Shown: in pieces, positions 15,413 through 25,902 of the stretch
Numbering within the stretch: position 1 is the stretch's first letter
Layout of the letters: every line of letters begins with the position of its first letter
Origin: an uncultured Erythrobacteraceae bacterium
Lineage (GTDB): Bacteria; Pseudomonadota; Alphaproteobacteria; Sphingomonadales; Sphingomonadaceae
Assembly: GCA_946482075.1 (NCBI GenBank)
Contig: CAMLQG010000037.1
Location: 1 to 28,325, forward strand
Length of the DNA stretch: 28,325 bases
Direction of reading: 5' to 3'
Position numbers and translations under genes: made by a program
Notes under the pieces: model-generated
Told to the model about the DNA's origin: nothing
Database searches by the model: none
Seen by the model: only the letters and a program-made list of their open reading frames with translations

Positions 15413-16329
15413 CACTTTGTCTCCTGTGCCTTGCGCCGGGCCGCGGCTTCTTCCGCGAGACCGGGTACGCGCATGTAGATCCTTTCGGGCGCGCGCATGT
15501 CGAACGCGACCGCCTTGCCGCCCAGCAGGCGATTGACGCCATCCAGCCGCGCGAAGGAAATCAGGGCCGAAGCCGCCGTCTTCTCGCCTTGCGGCAGAGC
15601 GAGCACCTGATCGGTCTTGAACGTCAGGTTCCAACGGCGATTCCCGACCCATTCCGCTTCCTTGACCTGCGGCTTCAGCGCCGGGGCGGCATCGAGCAGA
15701 TGGCTCAGTTCCGCCACCTGCCGCCCTGCGCCGGGACCGGAGATGATCAGCTTGCCGCGCGCGTTCCTGGCCGAGATCGGTTCAAGCTCGTGCCCTTCCG
15801 CGTCGATCAGCACCAGCCGGCCGGGCTTGCGCAGTACGGCATGCGGGGTGCGCTCCACGATGTCGATCACCAGCGTATCGGGCAGTTGGCGGGAAACGCG
15901 CGCATCTTCCACCCAGGACAGGCCAAGCAGCTTGTCGCGCAACGCCGCGATATCGACCAGCGGCATCGCCCGGTCACGCTCCGCCAGCGCCTGCTCGTAG
16001 ACCTTGAGTTCGTTCATGCGCTGCACGCCGCGCACTTCCACGCGGCGGACTTCATAGCCCGCATCGCCCGCCATCGTCGCCAGCTGGGTCGCGGCCATCG
16101 CGGGTACGCCCGCGAGACTGGCGATCATCCAGGCCACCACCACCACGCAGGCCAGGATCAGCGCCAGGAAGAAACGGTGAAGCTGTTCCTCGCTGAAGGG
16201 GAGCCAGTACATCACCGCGTCGACGGCGGAGCCGCCGGTCGCTTTCGCCTTGCTGACCTTGCGCGCCGTGCCGCGCGCCGCAGCCGCGCGACGGACGCCC
16301 TTGCTGCCACGCTTGATGGTCTGGCTCAT
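15412..16329 (-). CDS. ftsQ: Cell division protein FtsQ
   Basis: Bitopic inner-membrane protein that connects cytoplasmic and periplasmic parts of the divisome, with FtsB and FtsL. The 305 residues include a basic cytoplasmic tail (about 1-50, many K and R), one transmembrane segment (about 53-73) and a POTRA domain (about 92-160: YEVRRVEVRGVQR, LPLSWVED-like LLGLSWVEDARVSRQLPDTL). The beta-rich FtsQ domain with LVLIDAEGHEL and ARLDGVNRLLGGKAVAFDMR follows. Start ATG at 16329 overlaps the ddl stop as ATGA; the stop overlaps ftsA by one base. The unusually lysine/arginine-rich tail is common in alphaproteobacterial FtsQ. Confidence 0.95.
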   Translation of the reverse strand: MSQTIKRGSKGVRRAAAARGTARKVSKAKATGGSAVDAVMYWLPFSEEQLHRFFLALILACVVVVAWMIASLAGVPAMAATQLATMAGDAGYEVRRVEVRGVQRMNELKVYEQALAERDRAMPLVDIAALRDKLLGLSWVEDARVSRQLPDTLVIDIVERTPHAVLRKPGRLVLIDAEGHELEPISARNARGKLIISGPGAGRQVAELSHLLDAAPALKPQVKEAEWVGNRRWNLTFKTDQVLALPQGEKTAASALISFARLDGVNRLLGGKAVAFDMRAPERIYMRVPGLAEEAAARRKAQETK

Positions 16330-17273
16330 GCGGTTTCGCGCGCCTCCCCCTGAAGCGCATCGGCGACGATCGCTTCGACCAGATCGGCATAGTCCATGCC
16401 GCAATAGCGCGCCTGCTCGGGCACGAGGCTCAGAGGCGTCATGCCGGGCTGAGTGTTGGTCTCCAGCAGGAACAGTCCATCTTCGCCGCGTTCGTCGTCC
16501 CAGCGGAAGTCCGACCGGCTGGCGCCCTTGCAGCCGAGGATCTCGTGCGCCTTCAGCGCATAGGCGCGGCACAGTTCGGCGATATCGTCGGGAATGTTCG
16601 CCGGGCAGACATGCTCCGTCATGCCATCGGTATATTTCGCGTCGAAATCGTAGAAGCCGGACTTGGGCACCAGTTCGGTGACGGTCAGCGCCTTGCCGCA
16701 GACTACCGCAGTCGTCAGTTCGCGCCCGCGAATATAGGGTTCGGCCAGCAGCCGGTCGAATTCCTGCCAGGGCCCGATCGCATCGCGGCGGATCGGATTG
16801 CCGTAATTGCTTTCGTCCGTGACGATCGCCACGCCGACGGAGGACCCTTCGTTCACCGGCTTCAGCACATAGGGGCGCGGCAGCGGATCGCGTTCGTAAA
16901 GCTCCTCGCGCGCGGCGATGCGCCCGCCCGGCATCGGCACGCCATGGGGGACCAGCGCCTGCTTGGTCAGCTCCTTGTCGATCGCGATCACCGAGGTCGC
17001 AAGGCCCGAATGCGTATAGGGGATGCCCATCAGGTCGAGCATGCCCTGCACCGTACCGTCCTCGCCCGGCGCGCCGTGGAGCGCGTTGAACACGATGTCC
17101 GGCTTCGCTTCCGCCAGCCGCGCGGCGACATCGCGGCCCATGTCGATCCGCGTCACCTTGTGGCCGCGCGATTCCAGTGCATCGGCCACGCCCTTCCCGC
17201 TCATCAGCGAGACTTCGCGTTCGTTGGACCAGCCGCCCATAAGGACCGCTACATGAAGTTTGGGGAGGGTCAC
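16326..17273 (-). CDS. ddl: D-alanine--D-alanine ligase
   Basis: Joins two D-alanines with ATP to give the dipeptide added by MurF. It has 315 residues (E. coli DdlB 306). The N-terminal motif VAVLMGGWSNEREVSLMSG (about 8-26) and NALHGAPGEDGTVQG bind substrate. The ATP-grasp part shows PYVLKPVNEGSSVGV, RGRELTTAVVCG, SRSDFRWD and LLETNTQPGMTPLSLVPEQA (metal and D-Ala binding). I choose the GTG at 17273, which overlaps the murB stop as GTGA and suits the pattern of the cluster. The ATG at 17300 would add nine residues before it and overlap murB by more. Gene order murB-ddl-ftsQ is canonical. Confidence 0.95.
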   Translation of the reverse strand: MTLPKLHVAVLMGGWSNEREVSLMSGKGVADALESRGHKVTRIDMGRDVAARLAEAKPDIVFNALHGAPGEDGTVQGMLDLMGIPYTHSGLATSVIAIDKELTKQALVPHGVPMPGGRIAAREELYERDPLPRPYVLKPVNEGSSVGVAIVTDESNYGNPIRRDAIGPWQEFDRLLAEPYIRGRELTTAVVCGKALTVTELVPKSGFYDFDAKYTDGMTEHVCPANIPDDIAELCRAYALKAHEILGCKGASRSDFRWDDERGEDGLFLLETNTQPGMTPLSLVPEQARYCGMDYADLVEAIVADALQGEARETA

Positions 17274-18163
17274 GGCCTGCCCACCCTCTGAATTTCCCAT
17301 TCGAGATCGACACCCTGGCTGGCGCTGACCCGGCGGCGCACTTCCTCGCCCAGCGCTTCGATATCGGCGCTGGTGGCAGCGCCGGTGTTGATGAGGAAGT
17401 TGGTGTGCTTCTCGCTCACCTGCGCGCCGCCCAGCGTCAGGCCGCGGCATCCCGCCGCATCGACCAGCCGCCAGGCCTTGTCGCCATCCGGGTTCTTGAA
17501 CGTCGATCCCCCCGTCTTGGACCGCAGCGGCTGCGAAGCCTCACGGCTGGCGGAGATGCGGTCCATCTCCGCCTGAATCGCGGCAGGTTCGCCCGGCTGC
17601 CCCCGGAAGGTGGCGGAAACCACCACGCAGCCTTCCGGCAGCTCCGAATGGCGATAGGTATAGCCCAGCCGATCGATCGGCAGCGTCACCAGCTCTCCGT
17701 CCCGCAGCACCACGTCGCACGTGACAAGGATGTCCTTCACTTCGCTGCCATAGGCCCCGCCGTTCATCCGCACGAAGCCGCCGACCGTGCCGGGGATGGA
17801 ACGTAGGAATTCCAACCCCGCGATCCCGGCGTCGCGCGCGGTGGAGGAAACTAGGATTCCGCTCGCCCCGCCGCCACATCGCAGCATGTGGCCGTCCAGC
17901 GCCTCGACCTGTGCGAAAGCCTTGCCCAGCCGTACCACGACGCCGGGCACGCCACCGTCGCGCACGATAAGATTGGAACCCAGGCCCAGCGCCATCACCG
18001 GCACGGCGGGATCGAGATCGCGCAGGAAGGTGGACAGATCGCCCACGTCCTTCGGCTCGAACAGCCAGTCGGCCGCCCCGCCCGCCTTGAACCAGACCAG
18101 CGGCGCGAGCGGCGCATTTTCGGTCAGCTTGCCGGCGACGCGCGGAAGAGCATCGGCCATCAT
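17270..18163 (-). CDS. murB: UDP-N-acetylenolpyruvoylglucosamine reductase
   Basis: FAD/NADPH enzyme that reduces enolpyruvyl-UDP-GlcNAc to UDP-MurNAc, the second committed step of peptidoglycan precursor synthesis. The 297 residues include [15 protein letters not shown], the FAD loop [33 protein letters not shown], and [18 protein letters not shown] with the catalytic serine. [11 protein letters not shown] carries the acidic residue. The length and GSTFKNP/SEKHTNF motifs fit the shorter, type II MurB (Staphylococcus-like) rather than the E. coli 342-residue form. Start ATG at 18163 overlaps the murC stop as ATGA; the following ATG at 18160 is an equally short alternative. Confidence 0.96.
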   Translation of the reverse strand: MMADALPRVAGKLTENAPLAPLVWFKAGGAADWLFEPKDVGDLSTFLRDLDPAVPVMALGLGSNLIVRDGGVPGVVVRLGKAFAQVEALDGHMLRCGGGASGILVSSTARDAGIAGLEFLRSIPGTVGGFVRMNGGAYGSEVKDILVTCDVVLRDGELVTLPIDRLGYTYRHSELPEGCVVVSATFRGQPGEPAAIQAEMDRISASREASQPLRSKTGGSTFKNPDGDKAWRLVDAAGCRGLTLGGAQVSEKHTNFLINTGAATSADIEALGEEVRRRVSASQGVDLEWEIQRVGRP

Positions 18164-19569
18164 GCCGCCCTCCGCGCCTTGACGGCATCGGCGAGGCCCG
18201 CGGCCCATTTGGTGATGTCACCCGCGCCGAGGCAGACGACCATGTCACCGGCCTGCGCGCTTTCGGCAAGGACTTCAGCCAGGGCGTCGGGTCCGTCGAT
18301 CAGATGGGCCGAGCGGTGCCCGCGATCCTTGATGCCGGCGATCATGGTATCGGAAGCGACGCCCTCGATCGGCTGCTCGCCCGCGGGATAGACGGGTGCT
18401 GCGTAGACGATGTCCGCATCATTGAACGCCGCCTGGAAGTCTTCCATGTGATCGCGCAGGCGCGTGTAGCGGTGCGGCTGGACCACCGCGATCACGCGCC
18501 CCTTGATGCCTTCGCGCGCGGCGGCGAGCACGGCGCGGATTTCCACCGGGTGGTGGCCGTAATCATCGATCACCGTCACGCCGTCGACTTCGCCCACCTT
18601 GGTGAAGCGGCGCTTCACGCCCGAGAACTTGCCGAAACCGCCACGGATCACATCGTCCGCGCACCCCATCTCGATCGCGACAGCAACGGCGGCGAGCGCG
18701 TTCTGGACGTTGTGGCGGCCGGGCATCGGCAGTTCGATCCCTTCGATCCGACGGAACGAACCATCGCGCTGGCGCAGCACCGCATCGAAGCGGTTGCCGC
18801 CGGGGATCGGAGTGACGTTCTCCCCCCGGATGTCGGCCTGGGCGGAAAAGCCGTAGGTCACGACCCGCCGGTCGCGCACCTTGGGAATGATCGCCTGGAC
18901 TTCGGGATGATCGATGCAGAGCACCGCCGCACCGTAGAACGGCACGTTCTCGATGAACTCGACGAAACACTCCTTCACCCGGTCGAAGCTGCCGTAATGA
19001 TCGAGATGCTCGGGATCGATATTGGTGACGACCGCGATCGTCCCGTCCAGCCGCAGGAAGCTGCCGTCGCTCTCGTCCGCTTCGACCACCATCCATTCGC
19101 TCGCGCCCAGGCGGGCGTTGGAGCCGTAGGAATTGATGATGCCCCCATTGATCACCGTGGGATCGATCCCGCCGGCGTCGAGCAGGCTGGCGATCATCGA
19201 GGTGGTCGTCGTCTTGCCATGCGTGCCCGCGACCGCGACCGTGCTTTTGAGGCGCATCAGTTCGGCCAGCATCTCCGCGCGGCGCACCACCGGAATGCGT
19301 GCTTCGAGCGCGGCGACGACTTCGGGATTGTCTCGCTTGACGGCGGTCGAGGTGACGACGACGGCGGCATTGCCGACATTCTCCGCCGCCTGGCCGATCA
19401 TCACCTTGATCCCACGCTTGCGCAGCCCTTCAACGACATAGCTTTCGGCGATGTCCGAACCCTGCACGCTGTAGCCGAGATTGTGCATCACTTCGGCGAT
19501 GCCCGACATGCCGATGCCGCCGATCCCCACGAAGTGGATCGTGCCGATATCGGTACCTACCCCTTTCAT
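18160..19569 (-). CDS. murC: UDP-N-acetylmuramate--L-alanine ligase
   Basis: Adds L-alanine to UDP-MurNAc with ATP, first of the four Mur ligases. The chosen 469-residue product begins [23 protein letters not shown]. The N-terminal Rossmann-type loop [12 protein letters not shown] leads to the P-loop [24 protein letters not shown] (magnesium and UMNAM binding) and the C-terminal [12 protein letters not shown] then follow. The start at 19569 is supported by GGGAG seven bases upstream and by the family N-terminus. Unlike every other gene here it is 49 bases away from its upstream neighbour murG. That gap contains a repeat fragment and a hairpin covering the ribosome-binding site. Four-base overlap with murB. 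Confidence 0.97.
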   Translation of the reverse strand: MKGVGTDIGTIHFVGIGGIGMSGIAEVMHNLGYSVQGSDIAESYVVEGLRKRGIKVMIGQAAENVGNAAVVVTSTAVKRDNPEVVAALEARIPVVRRAEMLAELMRLKSTVAVAGTHGKTTTTSMIASLLDAGGIDPTVINGGIINSYGSNARLGASEWMVVEADESDGSFLRLDGTIAVVTNIDPEHLDHYGSFDRVKECFVEFIENVPFYGAAVLCIDHPEVQAIIPKVRDRRVVTYGFSAQADIRGENVTPIPGGNRFDAVLRQRDGSFRRIEGIELPMPGRHNVQNALAAVAVAIEMGCADDVIRGGFGKFSGVKRRFTKVGEVDGVTVIDDYGHHPVEIRAVLAAAREGIKGRVIAVVQPHRYTRLRDHMEDFQAAFNDADIVYAAPVYPAGEQPIEGVASDTMIAGIKDRGHRSAHLIDGPDALAEVLAESAQAGDMVVCLGAGDITKWAAGLADAVKARRAA

Positions 19570-19575
19570 GCCGGG

Positions 19576-19590
19576 GCTCCCATGCGGAGC
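19576..19590 (-). promoter_or_regulatory. Hairpin enclosing the murC ribosome-binding site
   Basis: GCTCC and GGAGC pair perfectly around a five-base loop. On the minus strand the second arm contains the GGGAG/GGAG of the murC ribosome-binding site, seven bases before the ATG at 19569. Ribosomes ending murG 49 bases upstream would not necessarily open it, so it could weaken coupling. Confidence 0.4.
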
Positions 19591-19595
19591 GCGTG

Positions 19596-19609
19596 CTTCG
19601 ACAAGCTCA
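19596..19609. repeat. 14-base fragment of the 765-844 repeat between murG and murC
   Basis: CTTCGACAAGCTCA is identical to positions 821-834 inside the palindromic element at 765-844. It lies in the only large intercistronic gap of the ftsI-to-ftsA run, which suggests insertion and decay of one arm of that element. Confidence 0.55.
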
Positions 19610-19618
19610 AAAGGGCCT

Positions 19619-20803
19619 TCATTGCACGCCGTCCCGCGCCAGCGCTTCCTGGCCGGAGATTTGCGGCGCCTCATCCCCACCCACGCGGATCACGTCCATC
19701 AGCGGCGCGCCGCCGAAGCTTTCGACCAGGTCGGCAAGGTCCTTGGCCGCATGGGGTCTTCCGCAATTCCAAGCGGCGTGGGCCGCATTGCCGAGCGCTT
19801 GCGGATGCTGGGCAAGCGCCTGGATCTGCTTGGCCAGTTCTTTGGCGGTGAACTTCTCCTGCCGGATCGAACGCGCGCCGCCGGCCGCCACGATCTCGCG
19901 CGTGTTGGCGGCCTGGTGATCGTCCGTCGCGATCGGCAGCGGTACGAGGATCGCCGGACGGCCGACCGCCGTCAGTTCCGCCAGCGTAGACGCGCCCGCG
20001 CGCCCGATGAACAGATGCACGCCCGCCAGCCTTGCCGCCATGTCTTCGAAATAGGTGCCGAGTTCCGCCGGGATGTCGTGGCTCGCATAGCGGTTGCGTA
20101 CCGCTTCCAGATCTTCCGGGCGGCATTGCTGGGTGACCTGCAGCCGCATCCGCAACGCTGTCGGCAGCATGGCAAGACCGTCGGGCACCACTTCGGACAG
20201 TACGCGAGCGCCCTGGCTGCCGCCCGTCACCAGCACGCGCAGCAGGCTTTCCTCCGTCAGCGGCGGAAATGGATCGTCGCGCAGCTTGAGCACTTCAGCG
20301 CGGACGGGGTTGCCGATGAGATGCGTCTTGGTCGCGTATTTCGGATTGAGCCGGTCCACGTCCGGGAACGAGGTTGCGATCGCATCCACCCGGCCGGCAA
20401 GCAGGCGGTTGACCCGGCCCAGCACCGCGTTCTGTTCATGGATCAGGCTGGGTATGCCGGCAGAAGTGGACGCCAGCAGCGCCGGCAGCGCCGGATAGCC
20501 GCCGAAGCCGACCACCGCGCTCGGCTCGAAGCTTTCGAACAGGCGCAGCGACATGCGGCGGCCTTCCGCCACCGCCTTGACCCCGCCGATCCAGCGCAGC
20601 GGATTCTTGCCGAAGCGCCCGGCCGGCAGCACATGCGCCGTCAGCGTCTCCGGCTTGCCGGGAATCGCGGCGCCCCGCTGATCGGTGATCAGCGCGACAT
20701 GATGGCCGCGTCGGTTCAATTCCTGCGCCAGCGCGAAGGCCGGAATCAGATGGCCGCCGGTACCACCGGCGGCGAGGACATAATGGCGGCTGGCCGGGCT
20801 CAT
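19619..20803 (-). CDS. murG: UDP-GlcNAc--lipid I N-acetylglucosaminyltransferase MurG
   Basis: Peripheral inner-membrane glycosyltransferase (GT28) that turns lipid I into lipid II. The 394 residues begin [19 protein letters not shown]; the [14 protein letters not shown] loop, [16 protein letters not shown] and [14 protein letters not shown] follow. The C-terminal half shows [38 protein letters not shown] and [11 protein letters not shown], the donor-binding region. It is about 40 residues longer than E. coli MurG (355), partly a C-terminal tail ending in [18 protein letters not shown]. The ATG at 20803 overlaps the ftsW stop by one base (TGATG). The frame is open to 21211, but that extension is read through ftsW. 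Confidence 0.97.
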   Translation of the reverse strand: MSPASRHYVLAAGGTGGHLIPAFALAQELNRRGHHVALITDQRGAAIPGKPETLTAHVLPAGRFGKNPLRWIGGVKAVAEGRRMSLRLFESFEPSAVVGFGGYPALPALLASTSAGIPSLIHEQNAVLGRVNRLLAGRVDAIATSFPDVDRLNPKYATKTHLIGNPVRAEVLKLRDDPFPPLTEESLLRVLVTGGSQGARVLSEVVPDGLAMLPTALRMRLQVTQQCRPEDLEAVRNRYASHDIPAELGTYFEDMAARLAGVHLFIGRAGASTLAELTAVGRPAILVPLPIATDDHQAANTREIVAAGGARSIRQEKFTAKELAKQIQALAQHPQALGNAAHAAWNCGRPHAAKDLADLVESFGGAPLMDVIRVGGDEAPQISGQEALARDGVQ

Positions 20804-22023
20804 CAGCTGCTCCCCTGCGCGAGCGCCGCGCGCAAATCGAACTTCTCGCGGCTGAGGAACGGATTGCGCCGGGTCAGCGCCAGCAGCAATCCCATGCCCA
20901 GGCACAGTGCGATGGTGGATGAACCGCCATAGCTGACCAGCGGCAGGGTCATGCCCTTGGACGGGAAGAGCTTCAGGTTCACAAGGATGTTGATGAAGGC
21001 CTGCCCACCGATCAGCGCCGTCAGGCCCGTCGCCGCGAGGATGCAAAAGAGATCTTCTTCTTCCACGAGCCGGATCATGACACGCGCGACGATGGCGAGA
21101 TAGAGCAGCACGATCACCATGCAGGCGAGCAGCCCGAATTCCTCGCCGATCACCGAAAAGATGTAGTCGGTATGCGCTTCGGGCAGCGAGAGCTTGCGAA
21201 TGCCGAGCCACAGCCCGCTGCCCGTCCAGCCGCCCGCCTGGATGGTGCGCGAGGCGAGATCGACCTGATCGAAGGCAGAGCCGCCGCCCAGGAAGGCATC
21301 GATGCGGTGGCGCGCATTGTCATATAGCAGATAAGTCAGCCCGAGCCCGGCCACCGCCATCCCGCCGAGAATGCCGATCCGCTTGATCGAAATCCCCGAC
21401 AGCAGGATCAACGTGAACCACACGCCGACGAAGAGCAGCGTATCGCCCAGATTCGGCTGCATCATCAGCAGCGCCGCGATCAGGCCCATCAGGCCGGTGG
21501 CGATGGGCAGAACCGGCAGGTTGGGATCGCGCACCCGCCAGGAGAAGATCCAGGCCAGCATGATCGCGAATGCGGGTTTCAGGAATTCGGACGGCTGGAA
21601 GGACACGCCGAGATTGATCCAGCGCTTCGCGCCGTTCACTTCCTGCCCCAGCACCGGCACCAGCATCAACGCGGCCAGCATTCCTGCGCCCAGCAACAGG
21701 CCCAGACGCCGCGCGGAATCGCGTGAGCAGAGCGAAGTGCCGAACATCACCAGCAGGCCGAGCAGCTGCCAGCGCAGATGCAGCCAGTAGAAATGCAGGT
21801 CCGACAAATGTTCGCTCGCGGTCGACAGCCGGCGCGCGCTTGCGGGAGAGGCGGCAGCGACGGCGGCCGTGCCCAGCGCCATCAGCAGCAGCACCAGGAA
21901 CACCAGCACGCGGTCGATCTCGCGCCACCAGATGCGCAGTTCGCTGCGCCGGTCGCGGCGGAAATTCGGCTTGGGCGCGATCCGCTCGCCCGGGCCGGGA
22001 ACATAGGGACGCGTGGCGTTCAT
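20803..22023 (-). CDS. ftsW: FtsW, septal SEDS peptidoglycan polymerase
   Basis: Integral membrane glycosyltransferase that polymerises lipid II at the septum together with the FtsI transpeptidase. The 406 residues have a basic cytoplasmic N-terminus (to about 33) and about ten hydrophobic segments. Family motifs: VNGAKRWINLG, QPSEFLKPA, MMQPNLGDTLLF, LPEAHTDYIFSVIGEEFG (with the essential aspartate of the fourth periplasmic loop), GGQAFINILVNL and LPLVSYGGSSTIALCLGMG. The QPNLG motif has Asn where many family members have Asp (QPDFG). Start ATG at 22023 overlaps the murD stop as ATGA; the stop overlaps murG by one base. Confidence 0.96.
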   Translation of the reverse strand: MNATRPYVPGPGERIAPKPNFRRDRRSELRIWWREIDRVLVFLVLLLMALGTAAVAAASPASARRLSTASEHLSDLHFYWLHLRWQLLGLLVMFGTSLCSRDSARRLGLLLGAGMLAALMLVPVLGQEVNGAKRWINLGVSFQPSEFLKPAFAIMLAWIFSWRVRDPNLPVLPIATGLMGLIAALLMMQPNLGDTLLFVGVWFTLILLSGISIKRIGILGGMAVAGLGLTYLLYDNARHRIDAFLGGGSAFDQVDLASRTIQAGGWTGSGLWLGIRKLSLPEAHTDYIFSVIGEEFGLLACMVIVLLYLAIVARVMIRLVEEEDLFCILAATGLTALIGGQAFINILVNLKLFPSKGMTLPLVSYGGSSTIALCLGMGLLLALTRRNPFLSREKFDLRAALAQGSS

Positions 22024-23372
22024 CCTTCGCCGCACTCCATCCTGTCGGCATCGACGCCGGTCAGCGCGCCGACGAATTCGCGGAACGTATCGCCCCGCGC
22101 CTCGAAATCGCGGAACTGGTCGAAGCTGGCGCAGGCAGGGGAAAACAGTACTACATCGCCCGGCTGCGCATCTTCGATCGCCTGCTTCACAGCTTCGCAC
22201 AGCATCTCGCTGCGGCGCACCGGCAACAGCGGCTCGAGGATGTCGGCAAAGCGCGGACCGGCTTCCCCGATCGTATAGGCAGCCGCGACATTGCCCAGAT
22301 GATCCGCGCATTCGCCCAGATCGTCGCCCTTGGGCAGCCCGCCCAGGATCCAGCGGATGCGCCTGTGCCCTTCGACCGGCGGGAAAGCGGCGAGCGCGGG
22401 CGCCGTGGAAGCCGGGTTGGTCGCCTTGCTGTCATTGATGAACAGCACCCCGGCATGCTCGGCCACGCGTTCCATCCGGTGCGCAAGGCCATGGAAGGTC
22501 GCCAGCGCCGGTTCCCACTGTTCGCGCGTGATGCCGAGCTCTTCGGCCAGCGCCACGGCCATCGCCACGTTCTGAAGATTGTGCGGCCCCTGGAGCGAAG
22601 CCCAGCCCGGCTGCAGGGCGACGAAGGCGGCGGGTTCGACACAGATCGCCCGGCCGGGCCTGCGCCGCCGGCCTTCCGCATCGCGGATCGCATGGGTAGG
22701 CGCATCCTCGCAGCCGAACGCGGCGAGCTGATCCTCACCCTGCATCGCGAACAGCCGCGCCTTGGACGCCACATAGTTCTCGAAGCTGCCATCGTAACGG
22801 TCGAGATGATCGGGCGTGATGTTGAGCAGGCCCGCCGCGTCGCAGACCAGCGCGCTGGTCAGGTCGATCTGGTAGCTCGACAGTTCGAGCACATAGACGC
22901 CGCCTTCGGGCAGCGGTTCCTCGCCCAGGATCGGCAGGCCGATATTGCCCGCCATGCGCGCCGGCACGCCTGCGCTTTCGAGGATATGGTGCAGCAGCGA
23001 GGTAGTAGTGGATTTGCCGTTGGTGCCGGTGATCCCGGCCACCCGATGCGGCGGCAGGCTGCCGCGCGCACGCGCGAAGAGTTCGATGTCGCCGATCACC
23101 GGCACGCCCGCATCCTGCGCCGCGCGCGCGATCGGATGCGAGTTGAGCGGCACGCCCGGCGAGACGACCACCCCGTCGAAGCCCGCAAGAGCGATCGTCA
23201 GCGGATCGGCGATCTCCGCCCGGCCGGCAAGGGCGGCGCGCGCTTCCTCGCGCAGATCCCAGGCGACCACGCTGGCGCCGCTGGCCAGCAGGGTTTCCGC
23301 CGCCGTCATGCCGGAACGCGCGAGCCCGAGGACCGCGTAGCGTTTTCCGGCAAAGGCGGACGAGACGATCAC
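22020..23372 (-). CDS. murD: UDP-N-acetylmuramoyl-L-alanine--D-glutamate ligase
   Basis: Adds D-glutamate to UDP-MurNAc-L-Ala. It has 450 residues (E. coli 438). The Rossmann N-domain ([37 protein letters not shown]) binds UDP. The ATPase core has [15 protein letters not shown] and [17 protein letters not shown], and the C-domain has [17 protein letters not shown] and [21 protein letters not shown], a strong MurD signature. I choose the GTG at 23372, which overlaps the mraY stop as GTGA and begins [16 protein letters not shown]. The frame is open to 24140 but that part is antiparallel in sense to nothing MurD-like and reads through mraY. Four-base overlap with ftsW downstream. Confidence 0.96.
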   Translation of the reverse strand: MIVSSAFAGKRYAVLGLARSGMTAAETLLASGASVVAWDLREEARAALAGRAEIADPLTIALAGFDGVVVSPGVPLNSHPIARAAQDAGVPVIGDIELFARARGSLPPHRVAGITGTNGKSTTTSLLHHILESAGVPARMAGNIGLPILGEEPLPEGGVYVLELSSYQIDLTSALVCDAAGLLNITPDHLDRYDGSFENYVASKARLFAMQGEDQLAAFGCEDAPTHAIRDAEGRRRRPGRAICVEPAAFVALQPGWASLQGPHNLQNVAMAVALAEELGITREQWEPALATFHGLAHRMERVAEHAGVLFINDSKATNPASTAPALAAFPPVEGHRRIRWILGGLPKGDDLGECADHLGNVAAAYTIGEAGPRFADILEPLLPVRRSEMLCEAVKQAIEDAQPGDVVLFSPACASFDQFRDFEARGDTFREFVGALTGVDADRMECGEG

Positions 23373-24439
23373 CGCAGCTTCAACGTGGCGAGACCGAGCA
23401 GCGCGAGCACGATCGAGACGATCCAGAAGCGGATCACGACCGTCGATTCCGCCCAGCCGAGCTGTTCGAAATGATGATGGATCGGCGCCATGCGGAACAC
23501 CCGCCTGCCGGTGCGCTTGAAGAAGAACACCTGGATGATGACCGAGCCCGCTTCGAGCACGAAGAGGCCGCCCACGATCGCCAGCACGATCTCGTGATGG
23601 GCGGCGACCGCGATCGCGCCGAGCGCCCCGCCGAGCGCCAGGCTGCCCGTATCGCCCATGAACACCGCCGCAGGCGGCGCGTTGAACCAGAGGAAAGCGA
23701 GCCCCGCCCCCATGATGCCCGCACACAGGATCGCCAGCTCGCCCGCGCCCGGCACATGCGGAATGCCGAGATAGGCGGAATAATCCACGCGGCCGCTGAG
23801 ATAGCAGATGATGGCGAACGTGCCGGCGGCCACGATCACCGGCATGGTGGCGAGGCCGTCGAGCCCGTCGGTCAGGTTCACCGCATTGCCCGCGCCCACG
23901 ATCACGATGGCGGCAAAGACGTAGTAGAACGGACCCAGCGGGATCACCCGGTCGGAAAAGAACGGAACGTAGAGATTGGTGCTGATCTGACTGACGATGA
24001 TCCACGAGGCGATGCCGGCCACCACGAATTCCCCCAGCAGACGCACGCGGCCCGGCACGCCCTTGTGGCTGGATTTCGATACTTTGTCGTAATCGTCGAG
24101 GAAGCCGATCGCGCCGAAGCCCAGCGTCACCGCGATACACGCCCAGACGAAGGGATTGGCGAGATCCATCCAGATCAGCATCGCGGATGTGAGCGCGGTC
24201 AGGATCATCAGCCCGCCCATGGTGGGCGTGCCCCGCTTGGCAAGGTGGGTCTTGGGTCCGTCTTCGCGGATCGGCTGGCCCTTGCCCTGGCGCACGCGCA
24301 GCATGCTGATGAAGCGGGGGCCGATGATCAGCCCGATCACCAGCGCAGTCATCAGCGCGGCGCCCGCCCGGAAGGTCTGGTATCTTATAAGGTTCGCAAG
24401 GCTTTCAAACTCGAGCCATTGCGCAATCAGATAGAGCAT
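23369..24439 (-). CDS. mraY: Phospho-N-acetylmuramoyl-pentapeptide transferase MraY
   Basis: Integral membrane enzyme that moves phospho-MurNAc-pentapeptide to undecaprenyl phosphate, giving lipid I. The 356 residues (E. coli 360) include ten predicted membrane segments. Hallmarks are [47 protein letters not shown] with the paired catalytic aspartates, [28 protein letters not shown] and the HHHFEQLGW loop. The start ATG at 24439 overlaps the murF stop by one base (TGATG); the stop overlaps the murD GTG by four. Confidence 0.98.
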   Translation of the reverse strand: MLYLIAQWLEFESLANLIRYQTFRAGAALMTALVIGLIIGPRFISMLRVRQGKGQPIREDGPKTHLAKRGTPTMGGLMILTALTSAMLIWMDLANPFVWACIAVTLGFGAIGFLDDYDKVSKSSHKGVPGRVRLLGEFVVAGIASWIIVSQISTNLYVPFFSDRVIPLGPFYYVFAAIVIVGAGNAVNLTDGLDGLATMPVIVAAGTFAIICYLSGRVDYSAYLGIPHVPGAGELAILCAGIMGAGLAFLWFNAPPAAVFMGDTGSLALGGALGAIAVAAHHEIVLAIVGGLFVLEAGSVIIQVFFFKRTGRRVFRMAPIHHHFEQLGWAESTVVIRFWIVSIVLALLGLATLKLR

Positions 24440-25896
24440 CAGGCTTCCTTGCCGGCATAATGTGCGATGAGCCGCGACAGGCCCACCGAATTCGACCCCT
24501 TCACGAGGATCGCATCGTCATCCGCCAGGCCGAAGCCGTCCAGCGCCGCGATCGCGTCCTCCGGGGTGTTGCAATGGGCGAAGCCGATCGGCTTGCCAAG
24601 CGCAGCCTGGCCGCCTTTCCCCAATTCGCGCGCGAGGGGTTCCATCTCCTCGCCCACCAGCACGACGTATTGCACGCCCGCTTCCGCTATGGGCTTGGCG
24701 AGAGCGACGTGGAAGGCGGGCGCGAAATCGCCCAGTTCCTTCATCGCGCCCAGCACCGCGAGCTTGCGCGAAGCGCGCGTGGCGCCGAGCTGCGCGAGGG
24801 TTGCCCGCATCGAGGCGGGATTGGCGTTGTAGCTTTCATCGATCAGCAGCGCCCGGCCACCCCGGGCCGGAATGCTGAGGCGCGCCCCGCGCCCGGCCAG
24901 CTCGTCCATCTCGGCCAGGGCCAGGCCGGCCGCGCCGAGATCGCCCCTGGCCGCGCGGACCGCCGCCATCACGGCGAGCGAATTGAGCACCCAGTGATCG
25001 CCCGGCGAAGAGACGGTGTAGCAAATCCGCCGATCGCCCAGATCCGCCGTGATCAGCGATCCGCCGGAAGACGCCGTGACGGCATCGAGCAGACGGACAT
25101 CGGCATGGCGCGCACGGCCGAAGGACACGACCCTCGCGCCAGCCTTCAGCGCATGATCGCGCAGCCGTTCGAAATGCGGGCTGTCGGCCGGGATGACCGC
25201 CGTGCCGCCCTTTTCAAGCCCGCCGAAGATCTCGCCCTTGGCGTCCGCGATCGCTTCCTCGCTGCCGAGATTCTCGATATGCGCCGGCGCAATCGTGGTG
25301 ACGACCGCGATGTTGGGACGCACCTGCCGGGTCAGCGCGGCGATCTCGCCCGCATGGTTCATCCCCATCTCGAAAATGCCGAACACCGTCCGCGCGGGCA
25401 TCCGCGCCAGGCTGAGCGGTACGCCGACGTGATTGTTGTAGCTCTTGACCGAACGATGCGCCCCGCCCCGGCTGGAGCGATCGAGTGCTGCGAACAGCGC
25501 TTCCTTCACGCCCGTCTTCCCGACCGAGCCGGTCACGCCCACGACCACCGCGTCAACGCGCGCGCGGGCAGCCGCGGCCAGCGCTTCCAGCGCTTTCATC
25601 GTATCGTTCACCAGGATGTGCGGGCGGTCGATCGGACGATCGACCAGCGCCGCGGCCGCGCCTTTCTCGAACGCGGCGTCGAGGAAGCGGTGGCCGTCCA
25701 TCGTCTCGCCCTTCAGCGCGACGAAGAGATCGCCTTCGCGCACGTCGCGGGAATCGATTTCCACCCCGGAACAGCGGAAAGACCCGCTCGCCACGCCGCC
25801 CGTCGCCGCGGCCAGTTCCTCGGAAGCCCACAAGGCAAGCGGGAGTTCATCCTCCTCCCCATGAGGCCAGCGTAACAGTGCCGGGTGCGCATTCAT
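24439..25896 (-). CDS. murF: UDP-N-acetylmuramoyl-tripeptide--D-alanyl-D-alanine ligase
   Basis: Adds D-Ala-D-Ala from Ddl to complete the pentapeptide. It has 485 residues, some 30 longer than E. coli MurF (452), mainly an N-terminal extension before [13 protein letters not shown]. The substrate loop [15 protein letters not shown], the P-loop [65 protein letters not shown] and [13 protein letters not shown] are all present. The ATG at 25896 has GGAG nine bases upstream and lies six bases after the murE stop. The gap is short enough for re-initiation. Confidence 0.97.
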   Translation of the reverse strand: MNAHPALLRWPHGEEDELPLALWASEELAAATGGVASGSFRCSGVEIDSRDVREGDLFVALKGETMDGHRFLDAAFEKGAAAALVDRPIDRPHILVNDTMKALEALAAAARARVDAVVVGVTGSVGKTGVKEALFAALDRSSRGGAHRSVKSYNNHVGVPLSLARMPARTVFGIFEMGMNHAGEIAALTRQVRPNIAVVTTIAPAHIENLGSEEAIADAKGEIFGGLEKGGTAVIPADSPHFERLRDHALKAGARVVSFGRARHADVRLLDAVTASSGGSLITADLGDRRICYTVSSPGDHWVLNSLAVMAAVRAARGDLGAAGLALAEMDELAGRGARLSIPARGGRALLIDESYNANPASMRATLAQLGATRASRKLAVLGAMKELGDFAPAFHVALAKPIAEAGVQYVVLVGEEMEPLARELGKGGQAALGKPIGFAHCNTPEDAIAALDGFGLADDDAILVKGSNSVGLSRLIAHYAGKEA

Positions 25897-25902
25897 TCCA
25901 CT

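Noticed and set aside
15413..15652. N-terminal extension of FtsA from an ATG at 15652
   Set aside because: The extension reads through ftsQ in another frame, is Arg-rich and not FtsA-like; the ATG at 15412 overlaps the ftsQ stop as in neighbouring genes.
18304..19851. A 515-codon plus-strand frame opposite murC and murG
   Set aside because: Same reason: the murC and murG motifs on the other strand are unambiguous.
22024..22311. N-terminal extension of FtsW from an upstream start at 22311
   Set aside because: It is a shadow of murD. The ATG at 22023 overlaps the murD stop and begins the typical basic FtsW tail.
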